Shown here one piece after another: positions 8,166 to 18,100 of a stretch of DNA of 64,000 nucleotides (positions are counted from its first letter, which is position 1; each line of letters begins with the position of its first letter). The DNA comes from Sulfurimonas indica (GTDB lineage: Bacteria; Campylobacterota; Campylobacteria; Campylobacterales; Sulfurimonadaceae). The notes beneath the pieces are model-generated. The model did no database searches, was not told the DNA's origin, and saw only the letters and a program-made list of their open reading frames with translations. The position numbers and the translations under genes are program-made. The stretch lies in contig NZ_SDID01000009.1 in assembly GCF_009192995.1 (NCBI RefSeq), positions 1 to 64,000 on the forward strand, read 5' to 3'.

Positions 8166-9100
8166 AGTTTTATCTCCACAAAGAGTTTCTCTTTTTCAAA
8201 CTTTTTTGTAAAAGGTATGCTGTTTTTTACCAGTACTGCAAGCACTCGTCTGCTCTCTTGATTTGTAACTCCTTGCAGTGTTAATGTTAAAATATGATTT
8301 TTATAGCGGATATGTTCTATATGTTCATCCAGTTTGAGCACAATCTTCTCAAGATATTTCAGATACATGCGTAAATGTTCTTGTTCTTTGTCAATTTTTG
8401 TATAGTGTGCAAGGATGGCTCTGTTTTGCATCATGGTTGGCTTCAGTTTGTACTTTGAAAAGAGAGCTGTTTTTTCTTCTTCAAGAGTTGCTTTTTGCTC
8501 AGAGTAGACAAAATACTCAACACCTAAAAGCAGGGTAAAACAGGCTAAAAGCAAAGCTCCCATGTAGAGTGTTTTGGTCTCTACAATATGCCCAAACTGC
8601 TCAAGCTTAATGCTCTTTTTTGGCATATTAAGTGATGCCATATCAAGGGCTTGTAAACCTTCAAACCATGCAGCAGGGAGTATCGTTACAATACCCTCTT
8701 TTTTAACAATTACGCGTTCATTATCAAGCTGATACTTCTCATCATCGTCCAAAATCTCTTGCGCAAAAGATATACTTCTTACGCTGTTGTTGGCAATATT
8801 TTTTTCAAGCAACAAATCAAGAATCTTTTTATCTTCATAGGCAAAGAGCAAAAAAACTCCCTCTGCCTCTTTTTGAGCATCATAGCTATAGTTTCCCTGA
8901 GGTAAGGTCTCCTCAAAAACAGAAGGAGCCAACTTTTTAGCATCACGAATATGCTTTACAGGAAGGCTGACCCTTTTTACCCAATAAAGAGCCGGAGAGA
9001 GGATAATGGCATATTGTTTATCTGCATCTAGTGAGTAGTTGCTTTTTACATCTAAAAACAGTGCTGTTGCTTGTGTTTTAAATCTCCACAGCAAAATCAT
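8162..9100 (-). CDS. gspL: Type II secretion GspL-like protein
   Basis: 312 residues: a cytoplasmic actin-like part (about 1-180) with few classical motifs, a membrane helix (about 178-198) and a periplasmic coiled coil plus small alpha/beta domain. This matches GspL, which links the GspE ATPase to the platform. The N-terminal part is shorter than in Proteobacteria and resembles the PilM/PilN type. It overlaps gspK by 23 nt and gspM by 4 nt. Confidence 0.75.
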   Translation of the reverse strand: MILLWRFKTQATALFLDVKSNYSLDADKQYAIILSPALYWVKRVSLPVKHIRDAKKLAPSVFEETLPQGNYSYDAQKEAEGVFLLFAYEDKKILDLLLEKNIANNSVRSISFAQEILDDDEKYQLDNERVIVKKEGIVTILPAAWFEGLQALDMASLNMPKKSIKLEQFGHIVETKTLYMGALLLACFTLLLGVEYFVYSEQKATLEEEKTALFSKYKLKPTMMQNRAILAHYTKIDKEQEHLRMYLKYLEKIVLKLDEHIEHIRYKNHILTLTLQGVTNQESRRVLAVLVKNSIPFTKKFEKEKLFVEIKL

Positions 9101-9983
9101 ATCCCCTTTTTGATTTTATATCATAATAAAATCTCACCTCTGCAAAACTTTTTTGAGCCACTATCTTTATCTCTACAGCAAGCAGCGGTGCAAAAAAAGT
9201 AGTCCGAAATTTTGTAAGATTCAATTTTTCATTCTCGCTGAGATGCAAATCTTTGAGTGAAGCATAACTTCCTCTACCCCGATAAAGCTCCTCAGCACGC
9301 TCTTTTGAACTCCCAAGCATCAACTCCCAAACAGCAGCCTTTGCATAGTTTAAATCAATAACACTGTTATTGTCCTCTCCATAAACAAACAGCTCATCAA
9401 AATCGATATTTTTTATATTTTCATCTCCATATTCCTGCAGATAAAAATCATTGATAATGCCAAGATGCTTTTTTGATGCAATATAGTCTCTAAAAAGCCT
9501 GGGATGGCGATCAAAGAGTGCACTTGCATAGTTATTATACTCATTTGGAGCTTGATTTTTCCTCATACACTCCTGCAATATTGTTATATAAGCACTTCCT
9601 ATCATCTGTTTTTGAAAGTAGTGGGAGAAGAGAGCACTGTTTTTTTTGTTCAATGCATTGATATTGAGTTTTTCTCCGGCACTTCGTATGGAGACGATCA
9701 CCTTTAAGTTTTTTAACGTCAATGGAATATACGCGGCATTGGACAAGAAGAGAAAAAGATCATCTCTGGAGTCATTGTTGGCTATATTTTGCAACTCGAC
9801 TGACCCACGTAAAATTTCCAATACATCTTCAAGAATTATACTGCTTTGATAAAGCATCTGCTCATCTTGCAGAGTTTTTGATGCTTTTTGCACCTGCATG
9901 AGTCCATAACCTATAGAGAGAGAGATAAGCATAACAAAAAGGATGGTAATGAGCAGTGCTATGGCATTTTTTTGCAGTCGCAT
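9078..9983 (-). CDS. gspK: Type II secretion pseudopilin GspK
   Basis: 301 residues with N-terminal helix A-I-A-L-L-I-T-I-L-F-V-M-L-I and then a large soluble domain, the size expected of GspK. It has the GspK features: no Glu at +5 of the helix, and the internal L-N-I-N-A-L sequence, followed by a helical domain with D-L-N-Y-A-x-x-x-V-W-E-L-M-L-G. It would cap the pseudopilus with GspI and GspJ. The start lies one base before the gspF stop. Confidence 0.85.
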   Translation of the reverse strand: MRLQKNAIALLITILFVMLISLSIGYGLMQVQKASKTLQDEQMLYQSSIILEDVLEILRGSVELQNIANNDSRDDLFLFLSNAAYIPLTLKNLKVIVSIRSAGEKLNINALNKKNSALFSHYFQKQMIGSAYITILQECMRKNQAPNEYNNYASALFDRHPRLFRDYIASKKHLGIINDFYLQEYGDENIKNIDFDELFVYGEDNNSVIDLNYAKAAVWELMLGSSKERAEELYRGRGSYASLKDLHLSENEKLNLTKFRTTFFAPLLAVEIKIVAQKSFAEVRFYYDIKSKRGYDFAVEI

Positions 9984-11198
9984 CTAGTGAATACTCATAG
10001 AGAAGATAGGCAGCAGCATAGCCGCTACGATAAAACCGATGCTCCCACCGACAAAGAGCATCAAGGCAGGCTCAAGGAGTGTCAAAAGCAGCGCAATCTT
10101 GTCACGATTCTCTTCAAAGTAGAGCTCAGAAACATTGCCAAGCACTGCTGCGACTTCAGAGGTCTCCTCACCTAGTGCCACAGCCTGAATAAAAGCAGCG
10201 TCAAGTTTTTTATAGTGCTCATTGAGTGAGACGGAGAGAAGTTTACCCTCGACCACCTCTTTGCTTGCATCGACAAAAATCTTTTTGATGACTCTGTTGT
10301 TTAAAATATTTGCACTGAGATTAATCGTTCGGACAAAAACAACCCCTGAGCGAGTCAGAAGTGAGGCCATGTAGGCAAAACGGGCAAGTTCACTCTTGAG
10401 TATTATCTTGCCAAAGAGAGGCAGTTTGAGCAACAGACTGTCCACCATATAGGCAAATTTGTAGGAGTTTTTCCGTAAAATGACAAAAGAGACAATGAGC
10501 ATAAAGATTGCAAAGAGTATGAGTGTGAAGTTGTTAGAGAAAAAATCTCCCATCGCAATAACAAAGATGGTAGGTGTTGGGAGTTTTTGGTCCATGCTTG
10601 CAAAAATTCCGGTAATTTGTGGCACAACAAAAGTGAGCATAAAGGCTATCATCACCAAAGAGAGCACAACCATAAATGACGGGTAGGCAAAAGCGGAGCG
10701 AATCTCTTTATGGATTCTGTCCTGTTCTTTTAAAAAGCGTGACAATTCCAAAAGTACTTCATCAAGTATGCCCCCATCTTCACTCACACGGATAGACTCT
10801 TTGAAAAAGAGCGGTAACTCGACAACACTCTGCTCATCAAGAGCTGTGTAGAAGTTTTTTCCCTCATCCAAAAGTGTAGAGAGTGTCGTCAAAAAAAGCG
10901 TCATTTTTTTGTTATGCTCGTAATGTTTTTGGACAATCTTGAGTGCAGCAACAATACTGATGCCTGAGCGAATGTAAATGGCAAGCTCACGCGAGAGAGA
11001 AGAGAGCTCCTGTGGTGAGAGTTTGGCTCTGCGTGAGAACTCAAAACGCTCAAAAAAACTTGGGCTTTGCTCTTTTATCTGCTCATAGATAATGCCTTTG
11101 GAGCGAAGCTTGCCTTTTGCCTCTTCAAGCGAAGCAGCCTCTATCTTTTGACGAACTCTTTTGCCTTCTGCTGTGATGCCCTTGTACTGAAATATCAC
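9984..11198 (-). CDS. gspF: Type II secretion inner-membrane platform protein
   Basis: A 404-residue GspF/PilC-family polytopic protein. It starts with the F-x-Y-K-G-I-T-A-E-G-K-R-V domain, then two copies of the T2SSF helical domain, each followed by membrane helices (about 170-190, 220-245 and 370-400). The motif L-S-x-x-L-A-I-Y-I-R-S-G-I-S-I-V-A-A-L is characteristic. It binds GspE and anchors pseudopilus assembly. It overlaps the pseudopilin gene upstream by ATGA. Confidence 0.93.
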   Translation of the reverse strand: MIFQYKGITAEGKRVRQKIEAASLEEAKGKLRSKGIIYEQIKEQSPSFFERFEFSRRAKLSPQELSSLSRELAIYIRSGISIVAALKIVQKHYEHNKKMTLFLTTLSTLLDEGKNFYTALDEQSVVELPLFFKESIRVSEDGGILDEVLLELSRFLKEQDRIHKEIRSAFAYPSFMVVLSLVMIAFMLTFVVPQITGIFASMDQKLPTPTIFVIAMGDFFSNNFTLILFAIFMLIVSFVILRKNSYKFAYMVDSLLLKLPLFGKIILKSELARFAYMASLLTRSGVVFVRTINLSANILNNRVIKKIFVDASKEVVEGKLLSVSLNEHYKKLDAAFIQAVALGEETSEVAAVLGNVSELYFEENRDKIALLLTLLEPALMLFVGGSIGFIVAAMLLPIFSMSIH

Positions 11199-11683
11199 TG
11201 CACAGCCCTTATGAGTTGCTCTTTTGCATCAACGGCTTCACTGAGTGAGTCATAGACTTTTGTCTCTGAGAAGTATGGAGTGTAATCATAAACTTTTCCT
11301 TTGTATGCAACAAAAATCTGCGTACTGACACCATCACTATCTACAGAAAAATCAAAACAGTTGTTATCTTCTACTGAGAGAGGACCTAAAAAAAAGTCGT
11401 AGCGATAGCACTGTGGTGCATCCTGAAGAAAGTTGATATCTTCTTGAAGTTTTTCTTTTTCACTGTAGAGTGTGCACTTTTGGCAGGAATCTTTACAAAG
11501 CAGTCGTACCGGTTTGTTGTCATGTGAAAAAGCAAGCAGATACTCTTTGAGATTTTTCAAAGAGAGTTGTGCTTTTTGCTGCTGTGGGGCTTGATGAATA
11601 TTTGTAACAACCAAAGTATAAACCACCCCGATAATAACAATAACAATCATCAGCTCAATGAGCGAAAAAGCACCCCGTTTCAC
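11195..11683 (-). CDS. gspH: Type II secretion pseudopilin (GspH-like)
   Basis: 162 residues. The prepilin signal reads M-K-R-G-A then F-S-L-I-E-L-M-I-V-I-V-I-I-G with Glu at +5. The soluble part has a C-x2-C-x2-C type cluster (L-L-C-K-D-S-C-Q-K-C) and two more cysteines, unusual for a GspH and suggestive of disulfides. It lies 5 nt after gspG. H is assigned by position; it could be a different minor pseudopilin. Confidence 0.7.
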   Translation of the reverse strand: MKRGAFSLIELMIVIVIIGVVYTLVVTNIHQAPQQQKAQLSLKNLKEYLLAFSHDNKPVRLLCKDSCQKCTLYSEKEKLQEDINFLQDAPQCYRYDFFLGPLSVEDNNCFDFSVDSDGVSTQIFVAYKGKVYDYTPYFSETKVYDSLSEAVDAKEQLIRAVQ

Positions 11684-11688
11684 AAATG

Positions 11689-12078
11689 CTACTTACACTC
11701 ACTTAGTCGAATGTCAGCCGCAGCACCTTTGCCACCCTCTTTTTTGTCAGCACCCAAAGAGATAAGCTCGACTTTACCGTCGTTGTTGATGTAAATAAAC
11801 TCACTGCCCCATGAATCTTTTGGCATTTTGCCGTCTTTGAAGTAGCTGTCATCTTTGGTTAGAACGGCAAGACCCTCTTGGGTAGATGGGTAAACACTGT
11901 GTTTTATCTTGTACATATCCAAAGCCCCATCATAGATAGACTTCATCTGCACACAGACCAGATCCCGCTTTGCCTCTTCGCCTTTACCTGTTAGGCTTGG
12001 CATAACCATTGCTGCCAAAAGTCCCAAGATAACAATTACTATCATGAGCTCAATAAGAGAGAATGCATTTCTTTTCAT
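11689..12078 (-). CDS. gspG: Type II secretion major pseudopilin
   Basis: A 129-residue GspG, first gene of the operon. M-K-R-N-A precedes the cleavage site F-S-L-I-E-L-M-I-V-I-V-I-L-G-L-L-A-A, with Glu at +5. The soluble domain has the GspG features Y-P-S-T-Q-E-G-L-x-x-L, D-S-W-G-x-E-F-I-Y and an acidic, Gly-rich calcium-site region near the end. It polymerises into the pseudopilus piston. The ATG has AAGG upstream and a promoter at 12109-12114. Confidence 0.95.
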   Translation of the reverse strand: MKRNAFSLIELMIVIVILGLLAAMVMPSLTGKGEEAKRDLVCVQMKSIYDGALDMYKIKHSVYPSTQEGLAVLTKDDSYFKDGKMPKDSWGSEFIYINNDGKVELISLGADKKEGGKGAAADIRLSECK

Positions 12079-12108
12079 AGCTAACCTTTATATGATTAAT
12101 GTGTACTT

Positions 12109-12114
12109 ATTATA
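12109..12114 (-). promoter_or_regulatory. -10 box of the type II secretion operon
   Basis: TATAAT on the minus strand (ATTATA on plus), with a T-rich run upstream and no -35 box. It gives a leader of about 25 nt to the gspG ATG, with AAGG inside it. Confidence 0.6.
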
Positions 12115-12136
12115 GTAAAAAATATATTGAGGGAAA

Positions 12137-12168
12137 GTAAAAGTCTTGAAAGAATTCAAGACTTTTAC
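12137..12168 (-). terminator. Perfect 14-bp hairpin after the giant lipoprotein gene
   Basis: GTAAAAGTCTTGAA and TTCAAGACTTTTAC form a perfect 14-bp stem with a 4-nt loop, starting 4 nt after the stop of the gene at 12172. A short T-run follows on the minus strand. It probably ends that transcript, separating it from the secretion operon, though the stem has low GC. Confidence 0.65.
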
Positions 12169-12171
12169 CCT

Positions 12172-15100
12172 TTATGGAGCAGGAATTTCAGGTACTAAAC
12201 GAACATTATATGAACTTGAATTTCCAGTAAGATAATCATTGTATAAAACACTAAAACTCTCACCTCCATTTGCAGTTCTTATGATGCTTCCACCATTGTT
12301 AAGCATAATATCTCCATCTATTATGCTGTATGTAGTATCATCGCCACTACCATCCGGATAAGCAATGCCAAGAAAGTTATTATAATAGTCTCCAAATGTA
12401 AGCTGCATTACCTCCGCTCCTGTATCATCTGTTACACTAAATGTTCTACCAGCTAACTCAGGGTAACTAAAAGGCAGCAACATTTGATTTAAAAAGTTTG
12501 CTTCAACTGTATCGTATGCTTTTTTACCAAGCATATATGAAATACCGCCTGTACCTGCTTTTTGTCCTAATTCTCCTGCCATAACAATGCCATCAATAAG
12601 AGCAAAACAGACTTTTTGTTCTGCTGCTGGATCTACAGGTGTAATAACAAGTACATCTATCGCATTATCATTTTCATCCAGTAATGACTCAATTTTCCAT
12701 GTTCCACCATAGCTTGTTGTGTTATCATCGAGATTTATCGCTGTTAGGTTTCCATCACTGCTTGAAGCAGTCGAACCATCAGCAAATGCAAGAACTACAT
12801 TTTTACCAAAAATATCCATAAAGGCTTTGTCATTTTGAGGCTGTGCAGTAGTTATAAAACTATCTAGCGATGTGATGTTACTTTCTACTGTTCCATCCAG
12901 ACTACCAATAATGGCAACTTCTTGGAAATACGGATCGGCATCAACAAGATCTAAATAGGCAATTTTATATCCTACAGCATCACTTGGTAAAACCAAACCG
13001 TTCATCATACTGCTTAGTGCTGTTGCATTGACCTCTTCTAGAACTTTCATAGCAACTACATCAAGCGTACCAACAGCAGTATCTATACTTATTGTTGTTG
13101 TGTTTGTATCAGTATCTGTAACATACGTTAAAGGCTCACTCCCTTCTGAGATACCGTTTGTGTAGAGTGTACTTGTTGCTCCTCCACTTCCGTCAAATCC
13201 ATACGCTTCTGCTTTAAAAGAGAGATTTCCTTCCGGTGAAATCCACCCTTCCGTATCATAAACAGGTGAAGCAGCAACCAAATCAACATTTAGCCCATCT
13301 AGTGCATTAAATGTTGTTGTATTAAGCTCTGTAAGATTCGCATCTATAAAACCATTCTCATAGTCATTAAATTTAACAGGACTAAAAGCATTTTGAATAA
13401 CTGCCATTGCTATATCATTGAAGTAGTACTCTATGCTATATCCTGCAGGTCTGTATTCGCCTTTCATTACAAGAGTTGATGTTCCATCATCTAAAACAGC
13501 CCCACTATCTACTAAAATGGTATGTGCCCCGTATCCATCTACGCCTGCGTTGAGAGTCACCATTACCATAGTGATATTGTTGTCAGCATTATCTACATAT
13601 GGAGTAGCTGTACTCCATGAACCTGCATTTGGATTGATAATAGTCGGTTCACCACCATTTTGATATGCATCTGTCATATCAACTTCCACAACAGTTCCAC
13701 TGCCGGCAGCAAGGTTACTGTCTGCTGAGAACATTAGCATTCTGTTGCTGTTGTACTTATTGAAATCTACAGGTCCCATAGCCCCATTATCTATCATATC
13801 ACTTAAAGAAGCAAATGTCACCTCATTACCATCTATCCAGATTCTAGCTGGTTCCCAAAGGTCATACTCTTCTTGTAACATATGTAGTGCTACTTTATAC
13901 ACTACTGCATCTGCAGGCATATGTAGGGCTGCTATAGTTGGAAGTTCACTTGCGATGTCACTGCTACTCATACTAAGGTCTAGCATTTTTGCTTCAGCAA
14001 CATCTGCTCCTCCCATATTTACAGTTACAATATTATTAGTTTCACTCCATGTACCATTACTCTCAGAGTCTGAGAATGTACCATCTGACATAAACTCAAG
14101 ATACCATGCTCCCAAAGTGGCTGTGTTTGTACCAGTTGTAGCATTATAGTCAGTATTGACACCATCCATGCCGTATAGTTTTATATCTTTTGGCATCACT
14201 AATGAAGTATAAGCATCATAAGCACTTTGATCTATATCACTCCAAATATTGTAAGCATCGCTAATATTTTTAGGATAAACCACTGTTATGTCTACTGTTG
14301 TAGATGCACTGCGTGCAGGATCTCCATCGTCAGTGACGATGATAGCTAGCGTTCCTTCTCCAACAGCACTTGCTGTAATAGTGTATGTTCCATCGGCATT
14401 AAGAGATGAACCTTGAAGATAAACAAGATCAGAATTGTCATAATCTAGTTCAAATGTTAATGTGTCATTCTCATCAACATCATTTGCAACTATTTGACCA
14501 GAGAGTGTTTCTCCGACAGTCATAGTAAGTGTCACCGGTGCCTGAATCGTTGGTGCATGATTTCCAGATACAACGATAGAAATAGTCTCTGCAGTTGACA
14601 AGTTACCATCAGACACAAGACATTCAAAAGTGTCTGTACCACTAAATCCGCTGTTTGGTGTATATGTCAAGCCAGCATCTGTACTGTAGTTAATACTCAC
14701 ACCTGCTGTTGTGTTTGTGTCACATTGGCTTATATATAACTCACTTATATTGTTATCTACATCACTATTTTCACTCATCAAATCAGATTCATAAAGAGTG
14801 ATAGATGTATCAAGAAGTGTCGAGAAAGTTTTATCTGTTACTGTTGGAGCATCATTGACAGGATTTACCGTCAATATTAAATCATCCAATTCTGCAACCG
14901 TACCATCTGATACATTTACATCGATTGTTGCAGTACCATATGCATTAGGAACTAAAGTAATTTTTAATTTACCATTTTCAATAGTTGCCGTAGCAATATT
15001 AGGTGTTTCCGAATATGCTGTTAGAGTCAGATTATCATCATCAGGATCTGAAACATTGATATCAACCAAAGAAATATTACTATCTTCATCAACAGTAATG

Positions 15101-18100
15101 TCTGCTAGCGCCACATCAAATACAGGTCTATCATTCACAGGTGTTACTGTGATTGTTACTGTTGCATTATCTTCGAGTGTTCCATCACTGATAGTATATG
15201 CAAAAGTATCAACTCCGTTAAAGTTTGCATCAGGTGAGTATGTCACTGTTCCGCTAGCCACATCAAATGTTACACTACCGTTTTCTCCTTGAGAGACTGC
15301 AGTAATATTAAAGTCATCACCATCCGCATCACTGTCATTTGCTACAACATTAAAAGTAATGTTTGTATCTTCTTGCGTTGTATTTACATCATCTACTGCT
15401 GCTGGAGCATCATTGACAGCTGTAATAGTAACAGTGACATTAGCCTCATCGAAACCACCATCTTCATCAGTTACTTTATATGTAAAATAATCTGTTCCAT
15501 TAAAGTTAGGGTTTGGTCTATATGTTACCGAATTGTTTGTTTCAACAACTGTAACACCATTTGTTGCTTCCGATACAATCTCTACAGAGGCAATTGCATT
15601 GTTATCATCTGTATCATTTGCCAGTACATCAATTGTTGCATTTGTATCCTCTGGTATTGTTACAGTATCTGCTGTTGCAACAGGAGCATCACTCAGTGTT
15701 ACTAGTACGGTATGTGTACCATCAACAGTCGCATTATACTCATCACTAAATGTATAGCTCAGAATATAAGTTCCTGCTTCTGCAGCATTAAATGTAATTA
15801 AGCCATTTGCAGCATCTGTAATGGTGACATTTGCACTATTTGTCCCATCTGTTGCTGTTGCAGAAAGTAGAGTGAGTATAGCACCATTATCAACATCTGT
15901 TGCTGTAAGTGTGATATTAAGATCTGAACCTTTTTTAATTGTTCCTATTGTAGTTGGTACAGGTACAACTGGTGCATCATTTGCACCGATAATTGTAACA
16001 TTCAAATCTACACTCGCTTCGCCATCTGTAGTACTTACATGAAGAATATCATTGACTTGTTCGTCCTGACTCAGCGCTTGTACCGCAGGCAGAGTACTAT
16101 CAAGGAGATAGCTCCAAGAGCCATCGCTGTTGACATTAAATTTTCCATATGTAGCATTTACATCTGTTTGCGGAACAAGTGTAGCATTTGCATCAACGTC
16201 AGTAACTGTTAAGCTTTGAGATATGAGAGTAGTAGTATCTTCTGAAATCGCTATTGTGCTTGTACCGCTAATAATCGTAGGGTCATCAACAGGAACCACA
16301 GTCACATGTACAGTTGCTGTAGCTGTTGAGCCGTTTGCATCTGCTACTGTATATGTAAAACTGTCTGTACCAAACGCATTGAGTGCCGGTGTATATGTAA
16401 TGATGTTTCCACTGTTTGTCACACTACCAAAAGAAGGTGTAGAGAGTGCAGTTATGGAGTATGTATCTCCCACATCCACATCAGTTACAGAGCTTGTTAT
16501 GTTGATATCAACTGCTATATCTTCATTTGTGCTCGCATTAATATCCTCTGCTACCGGTGCATCATTTGTGTTTGTAACTTCAAGTGATGCAATAACAATA
16601 CTTGAACTACCCTGTGCATTTGTTGCTGTAATATTGATATCTGTATAAGTTCCGACATCTGCATTATGAGGAGTACCTTCTAATCTACCATTTAGTGTAT
16701 TAAAAATAGCCCATGAAGGTTTGTTTGTAATACTCCATGTCTCCACCTCTCCACTATCTGCACCCAGCGTAGGCTCAAAAATATATGAACTATCCTCTGC
16801 AACCGTTGTTGCCGGTGTTCCTGCAATAGCTGGTGCATTTACAACAGTTTTTGTAGTAAATGAGCGAATAGTACTACCTACTGTCAGTGTTGTTGACTTT
16901 GAAGTACCTTGCGTACTTGCTGCTGTCTGTTTGAGTGTTACAACATCGCCAAGAGAAACACTGCCTGCTACATCTGTATAACCAGTCCCGTTAATGTCAT
17001 AATAACCATTTTCAACAGATATTGGAAGCGTAGTACCTGTTGTGATACCTGTAATAGTAATTGAGTTAGAAATTACCTCAGAACCTGCTGGTACACTTAA
17101 ATTGGCATCAAAACTGAAATCATCAGGAATTTTGTCTTCCTGCAGTGTTTTTGTTTTGAAAGTTCCACTTACCCCACCGATAGTTAGTGTTGTCACCGTT
17201 TCTGTATCAAATGATGTTGCTGTATGCTGTGTTACAGTGATTACATCACCATTGGACACATTTGCATCTTGACTACCACCATTGACAACATAGCTACCGT
17301 TTGTGATAGAAACAGGTGTAGGTGAGTTGATGCCAGAGACTGTAATATTTGCTTCTACATTTGTATCAATCGGCTGATTTAAAAGTGTAGTAAACGAAAA
17401 CTCATTTGGTGTTGTATCTGCTACAAAAGGGTCTGACATCGTTGTTACATTGAATGTACCGATAACATTACCAACTGTCACTGTAACTGTTGCCGTTGTT
17501 TCATAGTCATCAGATGGTACAGCACGCAACACCAAAGTATCATTTGGATTTATAGTTGTTGCCGTTGTTGTAAACCCTACTCCATTTACATTCATCTCAC
17601 CGCCATCTACAGAGATAGGTACATCTGTGTTTATACCCGTTATCGTAATAGTGTTTGAATCCACTGTTGGTGTTGCCGTTTTGTTAACATCTACAACATC
17701 TGTAAATGTAAATGCATCCGGTGTAGTATCAAGTGGAATTGTAAATACATTAAATGTTCCATTAACATCACCGACTGTAACTATTACAGATGTCTGTGTT
17801 CCAACATCTCCGGATGTTACTTGAACTTGTAAAGTATCATTGTTATTAACATTACCATTTGTTGTAAAAGCTGCTCCGTTAATACTGAATTTTGCATCAC
17901 CACCACTAATTGACACTGGAGTTGCTTGATTAATTCCGGTAATTGTTATAATATCACTTTTCAGATTTGTAAACTTAGCCTGATCTCTTTTGAATCCAAA
18001 ATCAAAAGCATCCGGTGTTGTATCTGCTACATATGGATCAGACATTGTTGTAACAGTGTATGGAATTACCCCTCCGCCAATAATTACATTTGCGGTCACT

